A stretch of DNA of 64,000 nt, taken from the NCBI GenBank assembly GCA_032988165.1, contig JANTQF010000126.1, positions 1-64,000 on the forward strand, read 5' to 3'. Shown piece by piece: positions 12,361 to 22,711 of this stretch. Below the pieces are notes generated by a model, which saw only the letters and a program-made list of their open reading frames with translations, had not been told where the DNA came from and did no database searches. Position numbers and translations under genes: made by a program. Every line of letters starts with the position of its first letter. Position 1 is the first letter of the stretch. This DNA comes from Emmonsiellopsis sp. PD_33. Lineage: Eukaryota; Ascomycota; Eurotiomycetes; Onygenales; Ajellomycetaceae.

Positions 12361-14034
12361 TGTGGCTGAAAGTGTTTGGATTTTGGTGTGCTAGTAAAGG
12401 GAGAAAGAAGAGAACTGATATCGTGCCTAACCGTACAGACCAGCGGGTTGAATCAATATTCGAAGAAGTCGATGGATACCACGGTTTAAGTACCCGCAGC
12501 CGCCCTGGTAATCCGATCTGACAATTCGAAAAGGGGAGCCATTCGATTGAACTCAATCGCAAGAGGGGTGGAAGGAACTGGCCAAGGCTCCCCGCAGTCC
12601 TCGATTAGTAGGCCCCGTGCTTGCATCCTTGTGCTTCATACATGGGAGGGTAGTAGGGGAAACGGATCCGAATGGTTCTTGTGGCGCCTTCATTCCCATG
12701 CTGATTCAAATTCTAGGCCCGTGGCCGACACCGGTTTGGGGTGCTTCCGAAAAATCCGTTTCGGCTCCGCTAGGTAGGCGGGAGGTTATCCCCTCTGCGG
12801 GGGCCTTTCCCCGTGGGAAAATCTCCACATACCGAAACTTATTAGTTACTAGATGCGAGCGGAGGAGCAATTGATCCCTGTTGCTAACTCAATCCGTAAG
12901 AAGTCGGCATAGTCAGCAGCTCGACATCGCTGTCTTATCTGTCAAATGAATCAACACTGTCCCGTTCCCGCATAGTGCATTTACGGCGTAGCTGTATTTC
13001 TCAGTTGCCCTGGGGTTCATTTTAGTGGGAGTATTGGCCTTCCCTCTGCCTAATGAGCAGGCTGCGGGTAACACAGAGTCCGTTAAGGTCAGAGCGCGGG
13101 ACAATCCATCGGCGATATCACAGTGCGGGTTAGCATTTCCCTAATACCTAATCTTGTAGGCAACCATGAGTAAGGCTGAAAAGTAGCGGAGAATAATGAC
13201 CAAAGACTTCAAAGGACATGGTATCGTCGCCACCACGCCTGGGCGGGACCGCAAAATTCAAATATGGGGTAGAAAGCCGCTATATCCAATGCGGTTTAGC
13301 GTTGGAAGTTAAAATCAACCACACGCCATCCCACACCTTGGCAGCTTCAAGGTTTCCCAGCACAAAACACCCCGCATTATCAAACTTTGATCGGAGCCGA
13401 ACGTCTATGTGGGAGGGGAGGAAGGCGGGTTTTATGTCGCCTAGTTGGCTTATTCCGGATTCCCATGTACGGATCCGCATCCTTACTTGCATGCGCATCC
13501 TTACTACTGCATGATGCCACCATAGGCGAGTTCTTTTGAGAGCGGCAGTATGTGGTTTCATGCGCCACAAGTAATTGGCAGTTGGAACAATTAGTATGGT
13601 GGAAGCACGTTCTGGGCGCTTCTATTAACTACTGCAGCCTTTTATCCGTCCAAGATCCATTATAACATTTGCAAGGCACGCAAACCATCGGACAGTAAGT
13701 CTACGATCAATAAGCTTTTGGTGCTTCATGAGACACTTAAGATCTTCTTAATAAGAGGTTATCTGAGTTGGTAATTTACCTGCTAACCTACATAGCATTT
13801 AAGCCGATCCGCTCCGCAGGAGAAGTGGCGGCTAATTACCCCTCGGCCGCTAATAAGGCGTGCTCTCCATCATACCGAATATTGGTTGAAGTTTGAACCC
13901 CCGCCTCATTATTGCGGCCCCGCTTCAGGATTTTAAGAACGTCCGCCCGCGCTGTTCAAATCGAACTGAGTTTGGCTTTCCTCAATATTCCCAAGCAAGC
14001 TGAAACTACCTCATATAAATTCAAACCGTTCAAG
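12361..14034. promoter_or_regulatory. Divergent promoter region between monooxygenase and hydrolase
   Basis: This 1.7-kb spacer separates two genes transcribed away from each other. It contains an inverted repeat CCGAAA-N6-TTTCGG at 12747-12764, overlapping CCGTTTCGG (12756-12764). CGG/CCG triplets in inverted or everted order are the usual half-sites of Zn2Cys6 proteins. Related GGCGGCTAATTA and CGGCCGCTAATA boxes lie at about 13827-13855, close to the hydrolase. Binding is inferred. Confidence 0.35.
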
Positions 14035-15442
14035 ATGTCTCTCTCTGCAGAAACACTCAGCACTCTGCGCTCCAGAGTCGAAGCGGCGTGCGCAGACCCA
14101 GAAAAGAGCATTCCAGGCACAGTGGTGGTAGTGGTGGGGAAAGATGGGAAAGAGAAATTCGCCCATGCGGCTGGGAAGCGAGGATATGGTTCCTCTGAGC
14201 CGATGACCCTCGACAATATCTTCTGGATTGCTTCGTGCACAAAGATGATTGTGGGCGTTGCTGCCATGCAGCTGGTGGAGCAGGGAATTTTGTCTCTTGA
14301 CGATGCGGCTCAAGTCGATAGGCTTGCCCCAGAGTTGAAAAAGCTAAAGGTCTTGCAAAATGATGGTACACTTGTCGATCAAAAGCGCGGCATTACGCTT
14401 AGAATGTTGCTCACACATACGGGTGGGTCCCCATGATCTTAAACCACAAGGAGTTGAACGCACCGCTAACATAAGGGGGGAATAGCTGGATTTGGCTACG
14501 CCTTCTTCAATACGAAACTGAGGGACTATAGCAAGCCATTTGGGTACGATGAATTTTCTGGCCAGATGTACGATATTCTGCAGCCGTTAGTCCATCAGCC
14601 CGGGGAGGGCTGGGAATATGGAGTAAGACAAAGTCCCAAGTTATCCTAACCAATCTGGCCCTATTGCTGACTTGAGACCCGCATTTTAGCTTAATATTGA
14701 TTGGGCGGGTATCTTGATCGAGCGTTCAACGGGCCTGTTATTGAATGAATACATTCAGCGTAATATCTGTAAACCCCTTGGCCTAGAAAATGTCTCCATG
14801 ATCCCAACGGCATCGATGAAATCAAAATTAGCGTATATGAACCATCGAGCGCCAGATGGACAGCTTTCACCCAGGGACCACCTGCTCCGCCTCCCATTGA
14901 TCGTTGACCGCCCTGAAGATACGTTCCATAGTGGAGGTGCAGGCTGCTTTGCAAAGCCGCAGGAATACTGCCGTAAGTCCCTTTATCGGATAACGTCTGG
15001 ATTCTGCTAGAATTTCGGTACTAACAATGATATAGAGATTCTCGCAACGCTGCTAAACAATGGCACCTCGCCCACAACAGGAAAGACTATTCTCAAGAGT
15101 GAGACCGTGGACGAGATGTTTCGAAACCAGATCCCCCAATTTCCCAACTTTGGGACTCAGGGAATTCCAGACGCCAAACCGGACTTGACCAACCCTATCC
15201 CCACACTTTATCCATCTTCGACTCCCCAGGGATGGGGTCTGACGTTCATGTTGACGGGCGGAGCAACTGGAAGATCGCCCGGAACTGGTCATTGGGCTGG
15301 ATTGGCTAACCTCTGGTGGTGGTGTGATAGGGAGAAGGGTGTTGCCGGAATGGTTTGCAACCAGATCCTGCCGTTTGTCGATCCGCAGACGTTGGGGTTG
15401 TGGGCTGATGTTGAGACTGCCGTGTATAAGGACCTTGCTTAG
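14035..15442 (+). CDS. Serine beta-lactamase-family hydrolase/transesterase
   Basis: Class C beta-lactamase fold protein of the esterase/LovD type, acting by acyl-serine chemistry on esters or acyl thioesters. Exons are 14035-14422, 14486-14622, 14690-14972 and 15036-15442 (1215 nt, 404 aa). The nucleophile motif S-x-x-K is SCTK at residues 67-70. The expected catalytic Tyr lies in WEYGLN, just before IDWAGILIERSTG. The C-terminal GTGHWAGLANLWWW replaces the KTG box as in LovD-like enzymes. No secretion signal is evident. Its neighbours are a divergent Baeyer-Villiger monooxygenase and a downstream Zn2Cys6 regulator. A role in cleaving or transferring the monooxygenase's ester product is inference. 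Upstream in-frame codons (13912-14034) lack another convincing start. Confidence 0.92.
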
Positions 15443-16446
15443 TTACTTTATGCTGTGTGTCTGTTTGTTTGGCAAAACAGTTGCTTGTCCGAACTAACCT
15501 GCGTGACGGTGCAAGACGAAGAAGCCGTAGCGTGTATAATCGCTCCCCGGGGTGGCGGATAACTTGTTATGTTAATCAGAACTTGTCATCTACAAAAGCT
15601 TCTCATGATGTCACGTTTTGAGGATGCTCTAAACATGTAAAACTATTAATAGTAGGTAGTACATACATACCGGGCTAGCTTAAACCCCTAGTTCACCACC
15701 CGACCAATCTCCATGTTTCGCTTCCCACACAGGTGTGCGGGGAAATAGCGAAGCCAAACCTAATAGATATGTAGAAGACTCTATTATATGTTGGGAGATA
15801 TGAATTCCTACATATCTCTTGAAGCGGCATAGTAAGTTTCGAGCAGTATAAAACCCCCTCTAGAGATGTATGCAGACTCTACCCGAGGCAGACGGCGCAT
15901 CTTAGAGGCCGAAGAGAGTTTGGGTCATGGGCCTCGTGGTGAGATTTTGAATTATTTCCGTGGCTACAGTGAACAACTTTCACTATACTACCTATAACCC
16001 AAACCCCTAACCCCTAATTCTCCCTAATCGTAGGCCCCAAATCTATGTAGATGTACCCCAGCGCAGAGTGGGGATTTGCCTCAGCGTGTTGAAATCTTTT
16101 GAGTATCTTTCAAGTTCACAATAAACAGAAGCGCATACACCGCGGGACTGGAGTTCCCTATTCGTCCGTCTGTCCGGGGTAAATAAGTTATCTACTACTA
16201 GTTATTTAGCGCACCCCGCATTTTGAATAACTCTGGAGAGGGACATAACCACAACATGGCTTTTCCCAACACCAAGCCCAGCTCGTCCCTACGTACGTAG
16301 ATAGTTAACTGCTCAGGTGAGGATACAAATACTATTTTCACATATAGTCACACGGTTATTGAGATGACTCAGCTGACGGAGACGACAAACATTATATCCA
16401 GCCTTGGAATATATATATCTTAACATCCATCCCCCCCCTCGTTTAT
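15443..16446. other. Intergenic with telomere-like C-rich tract
   Basis: No coding frame. At about 15996-16027 the plus strand carries imperfect CCCTAA-like units (AACCCCTAACCCCTAA then TCCCTAA), resembling fungal telomere repeats but too few and too irregular to be a telomere. The end nearest 16446 should be the promoter of the following regulator. Confidence 0.4.
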
Positions 16447-19230
16447 ATGGACACCAACCGCCGCCGCCAGAATCGCAGCTGTGATCAATGTCGGCATGGA
16501 AAAAAGGCCTGCGATGCGGCAATCCGCGAACCACATCGGCGGGAGCCACGCACCGGTAATAGGCCGAGTTTATCGCCGTCACTAGAGTCCTCAAACTCCA
16601 GTGCTCCTAGCGACAACACAGATTCATGTTCAAACTGCAAAAGATGGAAGAAAGAGTGCACCTTTACCTGGCTCCATTCGCTCCATTCGCTTCAACCGCG
16701 AGAGAACCGGAAAAGCAGGAGGAGAAAGAAGGCAGCTGCTACGCCTGTCCCGCAGGGAGACAAAGTGACCCAACTCCCCCTTCGCGATATCTCACTCCCT
16801 CTCCAGTTACCTGTTGCCCCGTCACTTACGGACATTCCCATCCTAGAGGAGGATTTCCCCCAACCTTACGACCCTCCTCCGCGTAACCTGGCTCCAGACT
16901 CTCTTGCTAGTACGGTGTCATGTCCCGAATCGGCGGACACAGAATGGACTGGAATCGAGGCGACTAGGGCCGCCCTCAGTGGTTGGGATGTAAACAGTGC
17001 CAACCTTTCTCTAATCGATGGGGATTCTAGTAGCAGCAGTGGTTCGATGCCTGGATTTTGGAACGGGACCCCAAGTGGCGTGTCCCCTATCTTTGACGGA
17101 TTGGACCAGCTCACGCGCGAGATTGGACTTGAAATTCCTGACCAGGAGCCGTTTGATACCGGAGAAGGGTATATGCATATATCTGGCGATCAAAGGGAAA
17201 CCAGGCAAAGATCATATTCTATATCTACAGGAAATGGGAAACAACCTCATCCGTTTCTCAGTTCCTCGGATCTTGCGGATGGATTTGCCCGTTCGACAGT
17301 GACGCAAAGCTTTTTTCGCATTTACCACGACAGCTTAGAGAATGCGTTGTCCTGCTGGCTTACGGAGCAAAATTGCCCATATAGCAATGTGGCCGGGCCT
17401 AGAGGGGGGCAGGGCAATAATATGCTCCTAGAAGGGGTAATAAAAGAATGGGGACCAAACTGGTCAAATAGGATCTGTATGCGAGTATGTCGATTGGACC
17501 GATCATATACGGCGACTCTTGGCCGCCGGTTGAGTGATCGGGAGGAGAAAATAGCATCCCGTGCGCTTCATACGGCAATTATGGCTTTCGCTTCGCAGTG
17601 GGCTCATGATCATGAGGGGAAGATGCGACACTTAAGGAGTCAGATGTTTCCGATGGATGACTCTGAACGGGGCGTTCAGCGGGAGTTATGGAACCAGGCC
17701 CGCAATAACCTTCATGAATCGGTTGGAATTCCCTCGTTTAGGGTCGCGTTTGCCAATATCATATTCTCCCTGACCCAACCTTCACTAGATGTTGGAGAGC
17801 ATATTCGGAATATTGATTGTACGACGGTATCCGGAGACTCGATGAAGGCTGCTGCTCCAACGGGGTCGGATGTGCATACCGCTAGCCCTTCAGGGGTTGC
17901 TGAGCTGGATGATTTGATTGAAAATGACTGTGCGCCTCTGTTCCTTGATGCAGCCATTCGCCAACTTTTCGCCTTTCGATATAAGTTGACGCGGTGTCAG
18001 CGTCAGAAGCCTGCTTTCGCAATAAATGGAACCGGTAACAAGTTCCCGAAGCCACAGTATTTATCCGTTACACCTCCATCCCAGCAGATCGAAAACCTCT
18101 CGCAATCCCCCCCTCAGGGATTTGTCTCTACAGTTCCGACAAACTCCCTCAGTCCAAGTGACAACGAAACATTCAACCTTCTCCTTTGGCTCGGAGTTAT
18201 GTTCGACACCCTCACAGCAGTCATGTACCAGCGGCCTGTTGTAATTTCTGACGAGGATAGCCAAATAACCTCTATAAGGCCTTCGTCTACGATACACGGT
18301 TACCACGAAGATGAAGTGGATCAAATCGATCTTGACGGATGGAGTATCGGGGGCCCCCAGCGAAGTAAGAATAAAAGGAAAGACAGGGAGATATGGGGTG
18401 ATTTATTCCTAGAAAGAAGCGCCCTCGGACCCATGGGATCATGTGTTCCACGCTGGCCGTGCTCTCACGAAGCTGCAGCAAAGACACTATCCGACATGGC
18501 GCCAGTTAAGGTGCTGTTATTCCGTCGAGTCTCCCGTCTGCAGACTCTTGTATATCGATGTGCCGAGCCAGAGTGTCTTGAGCAGGCAATACAAGATACC
18601 CTCCGCGTATACCATCATTGGAACTGCACCTACCGGCGGTTCCTCCTTGATTGTATCGCCAACCACGATAATCTCCCGCCTCGGATTCAATCGTGGTATG
18701 TGATTTTAGCAGCCCACTGGCATCTCGCAGCAATGTTGCTTGCAGATACCCTCGACAGCATCGACCAGGGACATCTTGGGCAAGAAAGCCAACGCGAAAC
18801 GCGTCAAGTGATGAGCATGGCATCGACCTTGAGACGGGACAACACGCTTGCAGTTTGCTCTTTAGCAGAGTGTTCCCTCCCAGGCATGCTAGATCCCCAA
18901 ACCCCCAAAGGAAACAGAACCGGAGGCTCGCCGTACTTTCATGATTCTCTCGACCAAGGCTCATTTTTGACGGAACCGTGGACTGTTGTCCTCATCCGTT
19001 CATTTACCAAGGCTGGCTCTATTATTTTAGAAGAGATTGACACGTCCCCATCAACGATTAGCTTGTGCCAGAATGGCTATTCAGACCACGCTAGGCGCCA
19101 GTGTGAGTTTTGTATTGATGCTTTGCGTTGTCTGGGGAGGAAGTCAGATATGGCGTTTGTTGCGGCGCAGGCATTGGCGAAGAGTTTAGAAAGGAGGCTA
19201 ATGGAGCGAGATGTGTTCTCGTTCTTGTAA
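16447..19230 (+). CDS. Zn2Cys6 transcription factor with extended zinc-cluster linker
   Basis: Putative nuclear regulator of 927 aa in one uninterrupted frame. Cysteines at 12, 15, 22, 61, 64 and 71 give C-x2-C-x6-C-x38-C-x2-C-x6-C, so both halves of the zinc cluster are standard (CDQCRHGKKAC and CSNCKRWKKEC). The loop between them is 38 residues of Ser/Pro/Arg-rich sequence instead of the usual 5-12. The long C-terminal part has the helical, low-similarity character of the fungal regulatory middle region. It lies just downstream of the hydrolase and monooxygenase pair, on the same strand as the hydrolase, so it is a candidate local regulator. The ATG at 16447 fits because it gives the basic MDTNRRRQNRSC lead-in. 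Confidence 0.88.
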   Translation: MDTNRRRQNRSCDQCRHGKKACDAAIREPHRREPRTGNRPSLSPSLESSNSSAPSDNTDSCSNCKRWKKECTFTWLHSLHSLQPRENRKSRRRKKAAATPVPQGDKVTQLPLRDISLPLQLPVAPSLTDIPILEEDFPQPYDPPPRNLAPDSLASTVSCPESADTEWTGIEATRAALSGWDVNSANLSLIDGDSSSSSGSMPGFWNGTPSGVSPIFDGLDQLTREIGLEIPDQEPFDTGEGYMHISGDQRETRQRSYSISTGNGKQPHPFLSSSDLADGFARSTVTQSFFRIYHDSLENALSCWLTEQNCPYSNVAGPRGGQGNNMLLEGVIKEWGPNWSNRICMRVCRLDRSYTATLGRRLSDREEKIASRALHTAIMAFASQWAHDHEGKMRHLRSQMFPMDDSERGVQRELWNQARNNLHESVGIPSFRVAFANIIFSLTQPSLDVGEHIRNIDCTTVSGDSMKAAAPTGSDVHTASPSGVAELDDLIENDCAPLFLDAAIRQLFAFRYKLTRCQRQKPAFAINGTGNKFPKPQYLSVTPPSQQIENLSQSPPQGFVSTVPTNSLSPSDNETFNLLLWLGVMFDTLTAVMYQRPVVISDEDSQITSIRPSSTIHGYHEDEVDQIDLDGWSIGGPQRSKNKRKDREIWGDLFLERSALGPMGSCVPRWPCSHEAAAKTLSDMAPVKVLLFRRVSRLQTLVYRCAEPECLEQAIQDTLRVYHHWNCTYRRFLLDCIANHDNLPPRIQSWYVILAAHWHLAAMLLADTLDSIDQGHLGQESQRETRQVMSMASTLRRDNTLAVCSLAECSLPGMLDPQTPKGNRTGGSPYFHDSLDQGSFLTEPWTVVLIRSFTKAGSIILEEIDTSPSTISLCQNGYSDHARRQCEFCIDALRCLGRKSDMAFVAAQALAKSLERRLMERDVFSFL

Positions 19231-19851
19231 GAATGATTGAGAGTTTTTGATACGGGGAGGGAGGACTGAAGGAAAGGTTCTTTGGAATTGGCTGGCTAAT
19301 TGAAACCTGAGTTCATGGTATAGGAAGATACGTATCCCGGCTGAATTCTATGAACGATTGAGAGAAAATCATTTTGAACATCTACGCGCAAGCGCAGGGT
19401 CCAGGTTTTAAGTTTACTAATCTAAGGAACGCCATTACTATAGGGGAGGTCATTACGTTATCTCTGTGAGCCCCCCCTAGACAGCAATAAAGACGGTATG
19501 TCTGCATCGATAGCCCCCTATCACTCCTCCGGAGATTCCCTTCCCAAGGTACAATTCTTTGTCCATGAATAAAATTGGTTACCAGCTCAATGTATATCAA
19601 GTAGATGTAAATTCAAATTGACATCTCATTGGGTGCTAGCAATCATCTGGATAACAAATCAAAGAACAAGGATTAAATAAGTATAGGACAACATAATAGA
19701 AAGTTATCCTTAATATCTGTCCCAGTACGGGTGCATACCAACAGTAATGACCAATGATTAATCTCCCCTCGTGTCGTACGGACTCATAAAAACCTCCCTC
19801 CAAGCCCCTTGAAAACCGGCCATAAAAATCGAGTAGATCAAAGCCACACTC
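19231..19851. other. Intergenic between convergent genes
   Basis: AT-rich 3'-flanking sequence shared by the regulator and the ammonium permease. No coding or RNA signal was seen. Confidence 0.5.
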
Positions 19852-21597
19852 TTATGCTGTCTTTCCATCAACTGACGTCGGCGTCGACGCCTCCCCCACC
19901 ACCTTCACTCCCGCTCCCGCAGTCGTCGCAAACGCCAACCCCTGCACCGTCTCCACAAGCGACCAATCTCCAATCTGCTCTTCATAGAACTGATGATTAT
20001 CCAACCCAACCATCTCCGCCTCCTCACTAACCCTCAAATTCATACCAGGGATATACTTCAAAATCAACAGTAGCACACACGATACCGTAAACGAATATGC
20101 CGAAATCGCACAGATATCCGCCACCTGTTTCGCAACCTGGATGCCCTCCCCATCAATCGCGCCGGGCGCCAGCGTCGCGCCGTCCAACGACGAAATAGAA
20201 CTCGTGGCGAAGATACCCGTTAGGAACGCTCCTACCATCCCTCCGATACCATGAAGCTTGAACACGTCCATACCCTCGTCGATGCGGATCCATTCGTTGA
20301 TGTTCTGCAGCAGAGAACAGATAGCAGCGGTGATAAATCCAATGACGGCGGCCAGCCAGAGGGAGACGTAGCCTGCGGCGGGCGTGATGCCGACAAGACC
20401 TGCAATGGCGCCTTCGCAGGCGCCGACGAGGGAGAACTTCCGGCCGTGTTTGAAGTAGTCGACAAAGACCCAGCCGAGAATACCAAAGGAGGCTGCTGTG
20501 TTGGTGTTGAAACAGACTACGTAGGAGCGGACTGTGGCGTTGAGGGTCGAACCTCCCTGGTATTTTGTGTTAACGTCAAGGAAACTGAACATGGGGGGTC
20601 CAGAGGGGGGGTCATACGTTAAATCCTAGCCATCCACACCAAATGAATGCGGTACCCAGGAATACCAGCGTTGGATTGTGCGGTTTCTTAAGTGAGGGGT
20701 GATCGAGGCTCTTTCTCTTGCCCAGCACGAGGGCATATGCCAGGGCAGAGCAGCCAGAGGCAATATGTACGGGTCCTCCTCCGGCAAAATCGAGGGAAGG
20801 GAGGTTATAAAGCCATCCATTTGCATTCCATGTCCAGCAGGCAAGAGGGCAGTACACGACAGTGGCCCAACAGAAGCTGAATATCAAGGAGGGAATCATA
20901 TTTCCACGCTCGAAGGAACCACCAACTACAAGAATGACCTACGGAGATAGAAGTGTTAGTGAGCGTTACTATCAATCAGCTGTTTCCTCATGGTCCTGGT
21001 GAAGCTTACCGTACAAGCACAGAATAGCAACTGAAAATAACAGAAGACAATCTCAGGTAAATATGGTGATCCGGGAGACGGAGCGACCAACACATTCCGC
21101 AAGCCGAAATTATCGAGATTTCCAATAAAGGGTCCGGCAGTTCTTGAGTAAGCAAGGGAGTACCCCCAGAACATCCATTGGAATGTAATGCTGAGTTCCA
21201 GTTCGTCAGCGCAGAACTACTCATGAAACATTGGCACTATGCCTGCCAGACATGGTATGTACTCACACAGCCAGAATCATGTAAGACTGAAACAATAGAG
21301 ACAATGCGGATTTCCGTCTCGCCAATCCACTGTATAGGAACCCAATACCAGGAACGATAAGCCAGACAATAAATGCGCAGGCAATAATATAGATGGAATG
21401 GATTTCGAAGCCGCTGAATTGCAGGTTGACATCCACTGCGAGAGGATCACCGCCTTTGGGTTGAGTCTCATCGAATACCGGCGGTTCAATGGGAGTGTGT
21501 CTTTGGTATAGCTGGATGTTGTTAGTAGTGGCTATTGCTGTGCAGCGAAAGCTGTTGACCGGGCAGATTTGGTGGGTAAGCAGCTTACCCGCTCCAT
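19852..21597 (-). CDS. Ammonium permease (Amt/Mep/Rh family)
   Basis: Plasma-membrane ammonium transporter, trimeric with about 11 membrane helices in this family. Exons on the minus strand are 21597-21589, 21511-21267, 21190-21010, 20938-20618 and 20556-19852 (1461 nt, 486 aa). The first helix is preceded by GGDPLAVDVN and followed by GIGFLYSGLARRKSALSLL. DFAGGGPVHIASG holds the first twin-histidine and VFKLHGIGGMVG the second, so the conduction pore looks intact. The cytosolic tail is short, near the MepA/MeaA type. The first coding exon is only 9 nt (M-E-R), but no other in-frame Met precedes the first helix. Five HGATAR sites upstream (21931-22212) suggest AreA-type nitrogen control. Which paralogue it is cannot be decided here. 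Confidence 0.94.
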
Positions 21598-22711
21598 GGT
21601 GAGCTATTTATTCCCTAAGAGAAGGAGAGGAGGCGAATGAATAAATGAATGCCAAATTTCCGAGGGAAAGTCTTGTAACAAGAATTCTTTGCTCGGGGCC
21701 CTTGTTACTCTGTTGACTTCCAAGGTCGACCTCCCAAGGGGAGATGACCGGAGTATTAAAACCAAACAGCAATGACCATCCCCGGAACCCACATTGCAAT
21801 TGCCAAGGCGTCAATCTTCTGATATCTACCATAAAACCATACCATGGTCTGTCATTCTTACCCCGTTCCTCCCACAGCCCAGCCCACCAGCTCCATGGCT
21901 CTAACGAGTGGAGCTTGTTGCTTGTGGCCCTTATCTATCATCTTCCAGCTTGGCTTCGAGCCGGCCAAGAGCCCAAGAAGAAAGTCATTGAATAGCTAGA
22001 TAAGTAAAGTATATGTGATAAGTACTAGTAGTCAAGACTCGGACATAAGTTGGGATGGGTGGGTTGCGTTCAAGGAGAGTGAGACGGGTTCAGTGACCGT
22101 CATGATTTGATATCGTCGTTTCATAATAAATAATGGACATGATAAAACGACATCTTCTCCCTTCTGTTTGTTTAGTTCGGCAACGCAAAGTACAAGAAAG
22201 GGTGCCTTATCACTGACCTGTCATCGAGCTTCCTGGCAGCTGTGAAGTTGCGGCGATCAATGAGTTAGGGTTACGGGTCTTGGCATTTCCGATAAGCAGG
22301 GATCTCTTCCCATCCACTCCACAGCCTGCAAGAGCATGGAGGGAACAGGGCTAGACTGTAAAGGGCAAAAAAATGCCTGGCTGGTATTTATGGCTTTGGA
22401 CGATAAGAAAATGCGGGATCCATATCGATCGGTCGATGGGGGTATATCGGAAATGAAGTGATATTCCAAAATAGTATGTAAAATATTGCTTTCCCCTCTT
22501 CCCTCTGCTCGCGACTCGCTGGAGTCACCATACCAATGAGGACATAAAGGGAAAAAATCAATGAAACTTGATAATACATGTTTGGCGAATAATAGATCGA
22601 TCGGTATAAAGCCAGAAAAGAATAACCAAGTTGACAGTTGCCAAGATCTCGATCTCATAAATGAGATAGATATCGGGATATCGAGTATCATCAAATCGAA
22701 GATCCAACTCC
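21598..22711. other. Intergenic: permease promoter and acyltransferase 3' end
   Basis: Apart from the GATA cluster listed separately, this spacer contains no supported gene. Short open frames on both strands show no family features. Confidence 0.5.
21931..22212. promoter_or_regulatory. Cluster of GATA-factor (HGATAR) sites
   Basis: On one strand or the other, HGATAR cores occur at 21931-21936 (TTATCT), 21998-22004 (AGATAAG), 22016-22022 (TGATAAG), 22140-22145 (TGATAA) and 22206-22212 (CTTATCA). They lie 330-620 bp upstream of the ammonium permease start. Two sites 12 bp apart match the paired arrangement favoured by AreA/Nit-2. The regulatory role is inference from this placement. Confidence 0.5.
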
